Shown here piece after piece: positions 1 to 10,077 of a DNA stretch of 64,000 nt. Source of the stretch: Dryomyza anilis (Eukaryota > Arthropoda > Insecta > Diptera > Dryomyzidae). The notes under the pieces were generated by a model. That model made no database searches, was not told the origin of the DNA, and saw nothing but the letters and a program-made list of their open reading frames with translations. The stretch is from assembly GCA_951804985.1 (NCBI GenBank), contig OX638135.1, forward strand, positions 10,454,058 through 10,518,057. The letters are read 5' to 3'. Numbering within the stretch: the stretch's first letter is position 1; each line of letters begins with the position of its first letter. A program made the position numbers and the translations under genes.

Positions 1-1364
1 CATTACAAAATGGAAAAGGGGCAAAATTTTCAAAAAAAAAAAACACACACACAAAATTGAAACATCAGCTTAGTTTACCGATTTTTTGTGCATTTTGTAA
101 ATATGCGTCTTTGCCATTTTGTGTTTGTTTTGATAATTTTGCGCTTGTAAAGACTAAGTTATGCGCTGTTTTAATTTTGATTGTTTTTTGAATAGTTTAC
201 GCCTTTTGGAGCTTTTTCTATCTACATTGCGCCTTTGTGTAAAAATTACTAACTATCTTCAGATTACTTATATTCTGCAAAATACGCGCCATTTTAATTG
301 TAAGCTTTTTATAATTTTGCGGCATTTAAAAGAAACTTTAAATTAAAATCAACTTTTTGACATTGTTAAAAATGTCCAAAATAGAGAGTATACTTTTATT
401 TTTAAGTTGACTTTAAATTGTCTTCGAATATGCGCCATTGTTAAGATTCTCTCACAATTCGAGTTTTAAATATTTTGAGTTCTATATCAACATGCCCGAA
501 GACAAAATTTTTGCCAGGGTCGAGTCAGTTTAGAAACATTTTTTTCGACATATTTTAAACAGACAAAGGCGGAGTTTGTATCACAAGCTGTCTGTTTTCT
601 ACCCGATCCCAAAATAATCCGTGTATCTGCCTTTAAAATTCCACAACATTTTACAACCTACTATACACTTCCCAAAATATTCCATTTATCTGAGTGTTGG
701 CCGGAAATATTCCCTACATATTCCTCAAAAATTACATAAATTTTGTCTCGGTGTATCAATATTAAATCGAATTTAAACATTATAGGCGCATAACCATAGA
801 CCATTTTAAGTCAACTTTAATAATTCGACTTTAAAAAATTCGACATTTTTTAATATTTTTGTATAGAATAAATTGTCAAAAAGATGATTTTAAATTTAAA
901 TTTGACTTTAAATTATCTATACTAATGCGAAAACTATAAGTCAATATAGCATTTTTGAAAGTTCGATAAAAGTTCGACAATTCATAGTTTTAGATGTGTT
1001 GGTGTATTTTTCATATTTAAAATCAAATATTCACAAAATATAGTGTCCAATCGGCACTGCGCTATAAGGTTATGATTGTTTCAAACTATAATTGAAGAAG
1101 TTATTAGCAAAAAAAAAAAGTTTTTGAATGAAAAAATTAACTTTTAACCAGAAAACCTTGTTTCCCTCTTCAACAAAATTTTTTTTCCGTACTGTTTTAG
1201 ATACCCCTTTGTAATGAAGTTTCGGAGCCGTGGTATGCTCGTCGGTTGTGTCCAGGATTCGTTACAGAAATAAATAAGAAGAGTTGGTTTGATTTCAGGT
1301 TTAGCTAATTCAGTGTTCTTTATTTCCCTTCAGTGGGTTTAAATATAAAGAAATTATCATCTAA
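1..1364. other. AT-rich flank with no recognisable gene
   Basis: I see only AT-rich sequence with homopolymer runs here. The open frames are short and lack recognisable motifs. The last ~130 bases are less AT-rich and end in an 18-base string, aaagaaattatcatctaa (1347-1364), that touches the outer left edge of palindrome 1 and recurs in the same orientation at 8770-8787. No RNA gene, promoter or terminal repeat could be assigned. Confidence 0.5.
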
Positions 1365-1618
1365 GTATTTTTTAACAACTCGTATAATTCTTCTATTTTT
1401 TGAAAATGTTTTGTCCTCACTAATTTATAGGCATCGCCCTCCAAACGTAATCCAACGCATTTAATAAATTCCTCACTATCTGATTCTTTAATTTTAAGTT
1501 TTGCTGTTTCAAAACATTCAATAAATTTATATAATTCTGTTTCTAATAATGGAGATTCCGCTCCAGAAAAGTAAGGAACAATGTAATGAACGCGTTTCAA
1601 TACATTTTCAGTACCCAT
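1365..1618 (-). pseudogene. Gypsy-A gag, N-terminal fragment
   Basis: Begins MGTENVLKRVHYIVPYFSG and matches the first 84-85 residues of the 313-residue gag at 16941-17882. Gag of Ty3/gypsy elements forms the virus-like particle core in the cytoplasm. Only the N-terminal part remains; the frame runs out at the palindrome edge, and the last few residues come from unrelated flanking sequence. It cannot encode a working capsid. The start codon is the same ATG as in the complete copy. Confidence 0.85.
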
Positions 1619-2455
1619 TATTTGTGTTTCTTATTTTTTCATTTACTTTATCATATAGCTATATATTTCTTATTTAAATTATTTATTTTGTTTTTCCTAG
1701 TTTCATATTAAATAAACTTTTAACCATTATTTAATGTTTCTATTCATTTTGTTTTACATTATTTATCTCATTTCTATGTTTCATTTTTTAAACTTTTTAA
1801 TCTATAGTTCAAAATCATATCAAAGTATTGCTTATGAATACTGAATTACTTTATTTATTCAATTTAATTTTGTTAAAATTTTCCAGTTTTGTTATTTAAT
1901 TAATTTCGCAACATTATGAATACATTGTTATATCAAAATTCTTATGTTATTCAATTTATTTAAATTCACATCTTTATTAATCATTACCATTTAATGTCTC
2001 AAACTATTCTATATTGTTTCACAATTTTTTTTAAAATGTTCTTCAATATATAAATTAATCAATTTTATAAAACATTTAGTTTATTTTTTAAATTTCCTGA
2101 TTTATCAAATTCTATCATTTATGTAATTCATTTCACAATTTTATTTTACAGTTTTATTAAAAGTTTATTTTATTCCACAAGTTATTTCAAATGCTCAATT
2201 GTTTTTTTTCTTTTTTCAAATGTCAATTTTCATAATTCTATGATTGTTTAGCTTATTAAAATTCTCAAATATTTCTTTTGTTTTATATCACAATTTTTTT
2301 TTTTACCGCTCCCATTTTTTCCACTATTTTTCACAATACTCACAAATACAAACATATTTCCCTGATCCAAAATAGTTATTTCTTCCAATATTAATCTCCA
2401 TCCAGTCCTTCTCTTGAGAGTTCTCTCCCTTGAGAGTTGATGTTCGGTTCGAAAA

Positions 2456-2467
2456 CCGGCTGCGCCA
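2456..2467 (-). promoter_or_regulatory. Primer-binding site of gypsy-A (left copy)
   Basis: Read on the minus strand, two bases after the LTR, it gives tggcgcagccgg. This has the form of a PBS complementary to a tRNA 3' end (CCA plus discriminator G). Discriminator G and the following bases suggest tRNA-Ser, as in several insect gypsy elements. The complementarity may extend several bases further. Confidence 0.65.
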
Positions 2468-2469
2468 AA

Positions 2470-2942
2470 TGTTGTAATTAAAAGTTGGTTGCCAAATGTC
2501 GCAACGTTCCTTTTATACTTACCCATGATGTCCTACCCAAATGTCCAACGTTGTTGTTCTGTTTCTATTAATCAAAATAATTTAAACAAGTCTTTTCTCC
2601 TAAGACATACTTTTATTTAAACTAAAGTTCTATTTTAATATTAACATTATTAAGTAACTAACAACTGACTTAAAATCTAACTTAAACTTTTATATGGAGG
2701 CATGTTCCAAATCTAACATGTTCCGGCAGAGTGCCGTGCGCAAATTTCACTCTAGCCAATCATGCCACCGCTGGTTTGACCCAACTTCGCCAATACTGAA
2801 CTTTGATACGTAAGCCCTACATCACACCTTACACCAACTTCACGATAACTGCATAAGGTAGTCATCGCGGAAGTAGGTCACGATACGTTTATAATATCAA
2901 CGTATAGTGACTTACCAAAAGACACTATGTTGGCTTACAACA
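2470..2942 (-). repeat. Gypsy-A 5' LTR (left copy), 473 bp
   Basis: On the minus strand the LTR begins tgttgtaag and ends acaaca, the usual TG...CA form. It is the mirror of 15617-16089. It is followed by the PBS, and upstream on the minus strand by RTE-like LINE sequence, showing that gypsy-A sits inside the LINE. Confidence 0.88.
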
Positions 2943-3834
2943 TACGCCGCAATGTCTGAGTTCGGTATACCTGCGAAACTTATAAGACTTTGCAGGATGA
3001 CCCTGAGCAACACACGTTGCTCAGTGAGAGTAGGAAAAGACCTCTCCGAGCCATTTCATACCGAGCGAGGTTTCAGGCAGGGTGACTCCCTATCGTGCGA
3101 CTTTTTTAATTTTTTGATGGAGAAAATAGTTCGAGCTGCCGAACTCCATCACAGCGGCACTATCCTCAACAAAAGTATCATGCTGCTCGCATATGCCGAT
3201 GATATTGATATCATTGGCAGGAGCACACGAGCAGTCAGCGCAGAATTCTCCAGATTGGAGAAAGAGTCGCGTCGAATGGGTCTTGTGGTGAACGAGGACA
3301 AGACGAAGTTCCTTGTGTCAACAAGCAGAAAGGACTCCGTGCGTCTTGGACAAAGAGGTGATTTTGACACGCACAAGTTCGACATTGTTAAGGACTTCGT
3401 CTATTTAGGATCCAGCATCAACAGCAACAACGGCGTCAGCCTGGATATTAAACGGAGAATAACTCTTGCCAACAGGTGCTACTTTGGGCTTAGTAGGCAA
3501 TTGAAAAGTAGAGCCCTCTCTAGCCGGACTAAAATTACGAGATTTCGAGAGAAATATTCTCCGTAAAATCTTTGGCCCTATCTGCTTTGCTAACGAGTAT
3601 CGAATCAGGATTAACCACGATCTGTATGAGTTATTCGACGACATTGACATAGTCAAGCGCATCAAGATCCAGCGGCTTCGCTGGCTAGGTCATGTCGAAC
3701 GAATGGATGAAAACACTTCAGCTATGAAGGTGCTTGAATCGAGGCTCGAAGGTGGACAGTGTAGATGAGGGCATCCAAATCTGCCAAAACCGACCCACGG
3801 TTGTAAGGGCCATTTAAGTAAGTAAGTAAGTAAG
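2943..3834 (+). pseudogene. RTE-like LINE reverse transcriptase, 3' fragment (left arm)
   Basis: Encodes the middle and C-terminal part of a non-LTR retrotransposon reverse transcriptase. Visible are MSEFGIPAKLIRLCRMTL, a GFRQGDSLSCDFFN block, the catalytic YADD within LLAYADDIDIIG, and the C-terminal RLRWLGHVERMDEN block. Such enzymes copy their RNA at a nicked chromosomal target. The 5' end is cut by the gypsy-A LTR at 2942. An 83-base deletion near 3540 shifts the frame compared with the right-arm copy. The 3' end has repeated aagt units (3813-3834), the microsatellite tail typical of RTE-like LINEs. Clade assignment is by motif memory. Confidence 0.85.
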
Positions 3835-3904
3835 AGGCATAAACTCTCCTAGTATAAGAAAGTGTGAATAGTAACATAAAATAATAGAAAAGGAAAAATA
3901 TCAA

Positions 3905-4742
3905 GATAATAAAAACTTCTTGGATTAAGGATATTCGCAAGAATGAACTTATTACTTATGCCGAAGAGTTCCGGTTCGAAGACACGTGCACCGTCGACGA
4001 ACTACGAAAACGCTTTTCGACATTTGCGAAAAGCGAGGAACTGAAGCCAGAAATTATCGCTCGATTGGAAGAGTTAGATGCGCTACACCCAAGGAGTAGA
4101 TCACCAAGCCCACTCCCCATAGCACAACAGCTTCAGTTACCGCCAACTATGCTAACATCAACAAGAGCCGCAGCGCAACACCAGTTGAGAATCCCTACGA
4201 CATCGATTCAATCAACAGAACAGCCGCGTCCACAGTTCACCACAAAGCGAACTCAAAATACACCAGCGATGTACTGCCAACAGCCAACTATGATACATCA
4301 GCCAACGACGATGCAACAGCCAACGATGATGCAAGAGCCAATTATGATGCATCAGCCAACGATGATGCCTGCAACAAAGGATACGTTCATACGAGACATG
4401 TACATGCAGTCTGTTATGGACAAGATAAGGAGATGGTCGATAAAGTATGAGGGTGGCCGAGATCCGATAGCGTTTATCGAACGCGTAGAAGAACTGGCCC
4501 GGTTGTATAACGTTTCCATCGACCAGCTGCCACTTTATATGGCCGAGTTGCTGCGCGATAATGCATTGATATGGTATCGCACCAGTAATCGACAATGGGT
4601 TGAATGGAGAACCTTCAAGAATGATCTACTAAAATTCTTCGTGCAACCTCACTACTTTGAAGATATAGAAGACGAGATCCGACAGCGACGGCAACGACAA
4701 AGGGAGTCGTTTAGTAACTATGTGGTTGCTATTCTAAAGTGA
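3905..4742 (+). pseudogene. Gypsy-B gag
   Basis: The open frame runs from about 3905 with no ATG; the first in-frame ATG is at 4065, but conserved-looking sequence (DIRKNELITYAEEFRFEDT) lies upstream of it. Residues encoded at about 4260-4380 form a Gln/Pro/Met-rich repeat (QPTMMQEPIMMHQPTMM). The C-terminal part resembles a retrotransposon capsid domain: ALIWYRTSNRQWVEWRTFK followed by a helical basic segment. The frame ends at a stop at 4740-4742. Downstream residues in another frame look like continuing gag, so a frameshift probably ended it early. No zinc knuckle was seen. Confidence 0.75.
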
Positions 4743-4967
4743 TGCGGCACGCAGATTACGACTCTATGCACCGAATATATCGCAGCAGTCTGCCGGACTT
4801 TCAATTGTACATTCGTCGAAGAGATTTATCTGGTCTGCATGATGTTCTGCTGGGACTTTGGACGGCGCAATGTCCACACGTTTGATTGTTGTCGTCGTCA
4901 GGAAAACTCCAGCGGTACCCGTCAGAGGCAAGAGGTGACGGCCGGACCGACGAGTAGGGCGCGAAAT

Positions 4968-5299
4968 TAATCAAACCTTTTACAGTAAAATACGGTCGCA
5001 TCTTCGCTACGATATACCTGGGTGGCGAAGAAACAGATGCGATAATAGACAAAGGTGCAACAAGAAGTTTCGTAAGCGAGTGGTTCGCTACGAAATTCAC
5101 CGACATGGCAAGGACGCGTATGGTACGCACAACAGTAAAGATGGCCGACGGAGCAGTACAGTATGTTAATAAGGAGATGGAAGTAGAAGTCATATTAGGA
5201 GAAAAGCACTGCGTAATCACACTACTGGTATTGATAGACGCATGTGATCAATTAATCTTGGGTGTTGACTCACTCGCATTGTTTGGAGTGGAGCTGTGA
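4968..5299 (+). pseudogene. Gypsy-B aspartic protease region
   Basis: Reading through gives VKYGRIFATIYLGG, then AIIDKGATRSFVSEW, then LILGVDSLALFGVEL. This is the retropepsin layout, in which the flap and a hydrophobic ILG-D segment follow the active-site motif. The active site should be D-T/S-G-A but reads DKGA here, so the enzyme would be dead. The protease normally cleaves Gag-Pol within particles. The same change is present in the mirror copy at 13177-13508. Confidence 0.75.
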
Positions 5300-5451
5300 T
5301 ATGGCAATTATTCCATTCCGATCCATTCGACAAGAAGAGAAAATGAAGTGTGTACATGCTCCATCGCGGAGGCGAGCGAAGTCGCGTGCAACAGCCGGGA
5401 TGAGCACGCCGCCACAGAAGATGTTTGTCTGCCACATTTAACAGCATTAAA

Positions 5452-6053
5452 GAAAAGATCGATGAAGGCGAAATTACAAGCATTTGCAACAGCCGGGATG
5501 AGCAAGCTAGAAACAACGAAGGCGAGAAGGCAGATTCAGTAAACAGGTACAACAAATTTGGTTTCGCTTATGCAGACCAAAAACCTAAAGAGCGTGCAAG
5601 CGCGCAGATGGGCACTCAGATGAAAGTGCGGTTTAGAGGAAACACGCTGAGCAAAGATAGAACCAGCGGGTAAAAGAATTTTTGAAGAATGAGTTGAAAT
5701 CATTTGACGAATTAAAAGGAGTCACCGACATAGCGCAAACGATTGTGATGCGTGATGATCGCCCGATAAAGCAGCGGTACTACCTGAAAAATCCGGCAAT
5801 GCAGGCGATAATAAACAAAGAAAAGATCGATGAAGGCGAAAGTACAAGCATTTGCAACAGCCGGTGCAGAGGAAACACACTGAGCAAAGATAAAACCAGC
5901 GTGTTCAAGAATTTTTGAAGAATGAGTTGAAAGCATTTGACGAATTAAAAGGAGTCACCGACATAGCGCACAGGATTGTGATGCGTGATGATCGCCCGAT
6001 AAAGCACCGGTACTACCCGAAAAATCCGGCAATGCAGGCGATAATAAACAAAG
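5452..6053 (+). repeat. Internal direct duplications between protease and RT of gypsy-B
   Basis: About 145 bases at 5676-5820 recur at 5909-6053 (233-base offset), both encoding the RT lead-in (FDELKGVTDIA...VMRDDRPIK). A ~45-base segment containing gatcgatgaaggcgaaa occurs at 5452-5497 and again at 5820-5863. The spliced-together pattern repeats an atttgcaacagccgg string at each junction. The mirror arm has the same structure, so it predates the palindrome. Confidence 0.85.
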
Positions 6054-6625
6054 AAATTGACGAATTGATGAATAATGGCTGTATAGAACCGTCCCATAGT
6101 CCTCACAGTGTACCGATCGTCTTGGTGAAAAAAAGACAGGACAATGGCGGCTCTGCGTCGACTATCGTCAACTCTACGCACGGTCAGTCTCCGACGCTTA
6201 CCCTTTACCGCGCATTCAGCATATTTTAGACCGTCTACGCGACGCAAAACTCATCAGCAGTTCAGACTTGAAGAACGGTTATTGGCAAATACCCATGGAG
6301 GAGAGCAGCAACCAGTACACGGCGTTTACCGTACCTGGGCGTGGTCTCTTTCAGTGGTGCGTGGTGCCGTTTGGTCTACATTCGGCCCCAGCAACGTTCC
6401 AACGAGCCCTTGATCAGGTAATTGGCCCAGAGATGGAACCGCACTACTTATATGACATGAAATTTTCGTGACAGGACACATGTTCGAAGAGCATCTTAAG
6501 AATGTAAGGAAAGTATTTAGACGACTGAGGAAAGCAAACATGAGATTCAATGCCGAAAAGTGTGAATTTTTCCGAAGTGAGTTAAAATACCTTGGTCACG
6601 TGGTGAGAGTAAAGCCGAGTTAAAT
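5936..6625 (+). pseudogene. Gypsy-B reverse transcriptase, broken
   Basis: Shows IVMRDDRPIKHRYYPKNPAM, CIEPSHSPHSVPIVLVKK, then after a frameshift NGYWQIPMEESSNQYTAF and PFGLHSAPATFQRALDQVIG. These are the finger and palm blocks of a Ty3/gypsy RT. The catalytic Y-x-D-D box is not intact: the text reads EPHYLYDMKFS and then a stop. The following block [20 protein letters not shown] is in another frame. Beyond it, the thumb and the first part of RNase H appear deleted. No functional enzyme is possible. Confidence 0.82.
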
Positions 6626-6628
6626 TAC

Positions 6629-6905
6629 TCCGATACTGAAAAGGAGTGTTTAGGGATTATTTGGGCAATACGCAAGATGCGCCCTTACTTGGAGGGCTAC
6701 GGATTCACGGTATAACTGACCATCTATCGCTGAAGTGGTTAAACAGCATAGAAAGTCCGCCAGGTCGGATAGCGCGATGGGCGTTAGAACTGCAGCAACA
6801 CACATTCGATATTCAATATCGAAAAGGTAAGCTGAATGTGGTAGCTGACGTGCTCTCGCGGCAATCATTAGCAACTCTTGGCACGATTACCGATGAAGGC
6901 GAGAA
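6629..6905 (+). pseudogene. Gypsy-B RNase H, C-terminal part
   Basis: Contains [40 protein letters not shown] and the terminal [10 protein letters not shown] block, typical of the Ty3/gypsy RNase H end. The N-terminal catalytic D-A-S block expected about 40 residues earlier is absent, because the [11 protein letters not shown] motif lies almost directly before this fragment. An internal deletion of roughly several hundred bases is inferred. Confidence 0.78.
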
Positions 6906-6908
6906 ACG

Positions 6909-8206
6909 ATGTGCATGGCAGAACAACGCATAGCAGAAGTGAAGGCAAAACCAGAAAAATACGCTGATTATGTGTTTCAGGAAGGTAATTTGTACCGTCA
7001 CATACCGAGTCAGAATGGTGAAGAAGATTGCGTGCCGTGGAAACTCTGCGTGCAGAGTTACCAGAGGGATAGAGTACTCAGAGAAAATCACGACGGGCCG
7101 ACCGCAGGGCAGCTTAGGGTGAGAAAGACGATCGCACGCATAGCTAACAGATACTACTGGCCTGGAATGTTCCACCAGGTGAGTAAATACGTACGGCGTT
7201 GTAAGACGTGCCTGCTGGAAAGATGATGACGAAGATAGCAGTGGAACCCTGGGCCATGCTATGTGCAGACTTCTTTGGACCATTGCCAAGATCAAAGCAT
7301 GGAAACACCATGAAGCTTGTCATGTTCGACAAGTTTTCGAAGTGGACCGAGATGGTACCGCTAAGAAAAGCTACCAGCGAAACACTCTGCAAATCCTTCA
7401 GAGAAAGAATATTGGCGAGATTTGGAGTGACGAAGGTTCTAATTACGGCCAACGGGACACAATTTACAAGCCGAATGTTTCGAAAGTTCTTGGATGATAT
7501 GGGCGTGAAACATCAATTTACGGCGCCATACACTCCGCAACAAAATCCGGCCGAAAGAGCAAACAGAACGAACGAGCAAACAGAACAGTCAAGACGATGA
7601 CTGCGCAGTTTACAGGGGAAAATCAAAGACTCTGGGATGAACTGCTACCAGAGCTGACACTAGCAGTGAATACGAACGTATCCGAAACCACGGGCTACAG
7701 TACAGCGTATTTGATACAAGGACGTGAGCCCCGTCTGCCAAAAGCATTATATGACGAGTGCACGTTTGTCACAGGTCATGATCAGCAGACACCTAACGAA
7801 AGAAGTAAGCGATTACGAAAGGTATTTACCATTGTACGCCGAAACATAGAGCGAGCAGCGCAGGACCAGATATTATAACCTGCGTCGAAGACCTTGGTCA
7901 CCTAAGATAGGCCAACAGGTGATAGTCAAACAGCATAACCTGTCAAAAGCAGTAGACAATTTTGCAGCGAAACTGGCCGCCAAATACGATGGACCATTCC
8001 AGGTGATAAATTTCATTTCACCGGTAATCGTGCAGCTTAAAAGGACGGGCAGCAGGAAAATAAAAACGGCGCACGTGAACGAGCTGAAATTATTCCACAC
8101 CGCAGAAGCCTACAGCGCAAAATCGACAACGTTCGACACGCGCGTATTGCAGCAATATTACGCACCAGCCCGATGGTTTTTACTCAAATGGCATAATTTC
8201 ACATGA
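6909..8206 (+). pseudogene. Gypsy-B integrase, broken
   Basis: An integrase zinc-binding region is visible (NHDGPTAGQLRVRK ... RRCKTCLLER), with the second histidine of HHCC read as Gln. The catalytic core has ADFFGPLPRSKHG (first Asp), LITANGTQF where the second Asp is replaced by Ala, and a recognisable third-Glu block (NPAERANRT). Core and C-terminal parts are split over three frames. The C-terminal segment includes a YDGPFQVINFISPVIVQL block like the GPY/F module. Integrase normally joins the cDNA to the chromosome; the missing Asp would abolish that. Confidence 0.82.
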
Positions 8207-8239
8207 TAAAAATACCGTAAATAAAAATATGTTACAGAA

Positions 8240-8398
8240 ATGAACAGTACGGCGAAATCACCGAAGACAAGAAACAGAGAACCGCACCCGAAATCGAGCA
8301 TGGCGAAACAAAAATACTCTACGCTACGCAGAAGTGTCTTCTTAGAATATGAAGTTGAAAAAGAAAATGCAAGTCACGATGAAACTTACGATGAAATT
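8240..8398 (+). pseudogene. Gypsy-B small 3' reading frame (left, truncated)
   Basis: Encodes MNSTAKSPKTRNREPHPKSS and continues charged up to the palindrome edge, where SINE sequence takes over. In the mirror copy (10012-10236) the frame is 74 residues and ends KREKYKGCH. It may be the pol C-terminus after a break, or a small extra frame; I do not recognise a domain. Confidence 0.4.
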
Positions 8399-8713
8399 AT
8401 AATAATATATATAATAGTTTGGCGCTACAGTCCTGTACAGAACTTCGGCCGAGCTCTCTCACCATTTTGAGCTGTGCGTGTTATATTTGTACTCAAAGTG
8501 GTGGGACCTACAGTTTATTGCCGAATCCGAACGGCGGGTGAGAGCTTTTTCATAGGCAATGGTTTTACTCTCGTAGGTTTGCCATTTACTGACGAGAGGT
8601 AGCGCGGTATAGAAAAATGTTTCTATGAAAAGATGTTGTTAGCCCCAGTCCAGGCTTGAACCGGGGACCTTTCGACTCGTAGTCCAACGCACTAACCACT
8701 GAGCTACCGCGGC
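8399..8713 (-). mobile_element. tRNA-derived SINE, copy 1
   Basis: On the minus strand it starts gccgcggtagctcagtgg, which contains a Pol III A-box-like string. A B-box-like ggttcaagcc follows ~45 bases later, then a ~230-base body and a (tta/ata)n tail. It is clearly homologous along its length to copy 2 at 27668-27976. The anticodon arm does not pair well, so it is a tRNA-like head rather than a tRNA gene. No target duplication is visible: the 3' side is gypsy-B sequence and the 5' side is a (TA)n run. The tail abuts the inner edge of palindrome 1. Confidence 0.88.

Positions 8714-8715
<2 letters not shown>

Positions 8716-8763
<48 letters not shown>
8716..8763. repeat. (TA)n microsatellite
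   Basis: About 24 TA dinucleotide units in perfect succession between the SINE head and the distal end of the gypsy-B 3' LTR. Long TA runs extrude cruciforms and break easily, which matters because this one lies in the spacer of a giant palindrome. Confidence 0.95.
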
Positions 8764-8765
<2 letters not shown>

Positions 8766-8818
8766 ATTAAAAGAAATTATCATCTAATTATTTATTATTA
8801 TCAACTTATTGATAACCT

Positions 8819-9225
8819 TATATAACTTATTTTCTACTGGGGAGTTTATTCCTCCTCACACAATTTTTTGTATAGAATAAATTCTACTGGGGAGTTCATT
8901 TCTACTAGGAGAGTTTATGCCTCTCTCCACAACTTTTTACTGGGGAGTATATACCTCCGCCCGGTTAAATAATTTCTACTAGGAAAGTTTATGCCTCTGC
9001 CCACAACTTTCTACTGGGAAGTTTATACCTCCGCCCGGTTAACTAATTTCTACTAGGAGAGTTTATGCCTCTGCCCACAACAACTACTAGGGAATTTACA
9101 CCTCCGCCCGTTTAACTAATTTCTACTGGGAGAGTTTATGCCTCTGCCCACAACTTTCTACTGGGGTGTTTATACCTCCGCCCGGTTAACTAATTTCTAC
9201 TTAACTAATGCCTCTGCCCACTACA
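8819..9225 (-). repeat. Tandem ~73-bp repeats in the gypsy-B LTR
   Basis: About five and a half diverged units, each made of two related halves. One half contains gcataaactctcctagtaga, the other contains gaggtataaac with cccagtagaaa. They lie downstream of the LTR TATA box, so they would be in the transcribed leader of the element. Confidence 0.85.
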
Positions 9226-9290
9226 ACTTCTAGTTCGATCCGTATGAAGTCATCGCCGGCTTCGAACTCCCTGACTGCTGCAACTGTGTC

Positions 9291-9301
9291 TCCTTTTATA
9301 C
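9291..9301 (-). promoter_or_regulatory. Likely TATA box of the gypsy-B LTR
   Basis: The minus strand reads gtataaaagga, followed 10-20 bases downstream by cagttgcagcagtcagg, which resembles a start-site context. It is placed within the LTR upstream of the repeat block, as expected for a U3/R boundary. Sequence-only inference. Confidence 0.5.
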
Positions 9302-9580
9302 AATTTCTTGTGTCGATCTCCGTGTGCTTTGTTTTTACGTAGTCTATGCTGTTGTTGTTGCCCGCTTTGATGTTGTTGTATTACAGCCTATACGTAGCAT
9401 TGTTGTTGCTTGTTTTCATGTGCGTAGTGCCATTGCTGTTGCTTGTGGTCGAATTGCATTGTTAGTGTATTTTTCTGTTTAATATATTAGCAAAAAATAA
9501 AATATATAATTAGTTACTAAAAATATATTAATTAAGCATTGTGGGATCAAATTTGAGGTACACAAATTTGTATCCTCACA

Positions 9581-10077
9581 TCCTCCCCTTACTTCGGTTA
9601 AAAATTGTTACATACGTGGTCGATCTATACTTTAAATTATTTAATATAATTATAATTGCTCTGCCCCATCGTTAAGCAGCTGATCTCCATTTTAGAGTGG
9701 GTGACGTATCAGCACGTGTTACCAGCTGTTCTATGTCTTCATGTTGGCTCATCTGATATTTTTAGGGAGTTTCGGTACACTTCCAAAAACTGACAGGGTG
9801 ATCTGAAAACCAAAAATTGGTTAATTTAAATGGATTTTTCGTATGAACATTTTCTGCCATTCGATTTGTCACACAAGAGAGTTTAGTTCTTGAACTGTAG
9901 TTTAAAATTAAGGCGTAGTAGATTTATGTACGGTACCTTTTCAACGTAACGGCCATTTTCTTCGCGGTGTTACTATTCGTTGGCGTTTATGTACCTACCG
10001 CCTTCAATTGATTAATGACACCCCTTATACTTTTCGCGCTTCAATATATTTTGGACAAAGCGCAATTTGCTTACGGT
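9581..10077 (-). other. Gypsy-B polypurine tract and 3' untranslated region
   Basis: The purine run aaggggagga (9590-9581 on the minus strand) touches the LTR start and would prime plus-strand DNA synthesis. The rest, up to the palindrome edge at 10077, is the end of gypsy-B coding plus non-coding sequence. It is not present in the left arm, where the SINE replaces it. Confidence 0.65.

Larger units (their letters stand above)
1365..2942 (-). mobile_element. Gypsy-A 5' end, truncated copy in the left arm
   Basis: Mirror copy of the first ~1.58 kb of the full gypsy-A element at 15617-25440. From 2942 downward it holds the 5' LTR, the primer-binding site, an AT-rich untranslated leader of about 0.84 kb and the first 85 codons of gag. 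It stops at 1365, where palindrome 1 ends, so gag and all of pol are missing. Truncation is by the palindrome breakpoint, not by reverse transcription. Confidence 0.9.
1365..8398 (+). repeat. Palindrome 1, left arm (large inverted repeat)
   Basis: This segment is the reverse complement of 10078-17194. Paired positions sum to 18476 in the inner part and to 18559 in the outer part. The 83-base shift comes from a deletion in this arm near 3540. Outside that, I see only scattered substitutions between arms, for example at about 5087, 5214 and 5691. The outer edge cuts a gypsy-A gag gene and the inner edge abuts a SINE tail. The arm contains three nested elements: the gypsy-A 5' end, an RTE-like LINE fragment and gypsy-B. 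Confidence 0.96.
3835..8398 (+). mobile_element. Gypsy-B LTR retrotransposon, left-arm copy, lacking its 3' end
   Basis: Ty3/gypsy element with the order gag, protease, reverse transcriptase, RNase H, integrase. Only about 20 bases of the 5' LTR repeat region remain, next to the LINE tail (tctcctagta form near 3838-3858), and no primer-binding site is visible. The 3' end is replaced at 8399 by a SINE, whereas the mirror copy continues into a 3' LTR. The coding region carries stops, frameshifts, an internal duplication and a deletion shared with the mirror copy, so it decayed before the palindrome formed. Confidence 0.88.
8766..9580 (-). repeat. Gypsy-B 3' LTR
   Basis: On the minus strand it begins tgtgaggatac directly after a polypurine tract, and contains a TATA box and then a block of ~73-bp tandem repeats. 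The distal end near 8766 runs into the (TA)n tract without a clear CA terminus, so the LTR may be clipped. The repeat string tactaggagagtttatgcc is also what remains of the 5' LTR beside the RTE tail (3835 and 14640), which ties the two ends together. Confidence 0.72.

Noticed and set aside
8819..9225. A CRISPR array
   Set aside because: Units are contiguous and diverged with no unique spacers, inside an LTR of a eukaryotic element.
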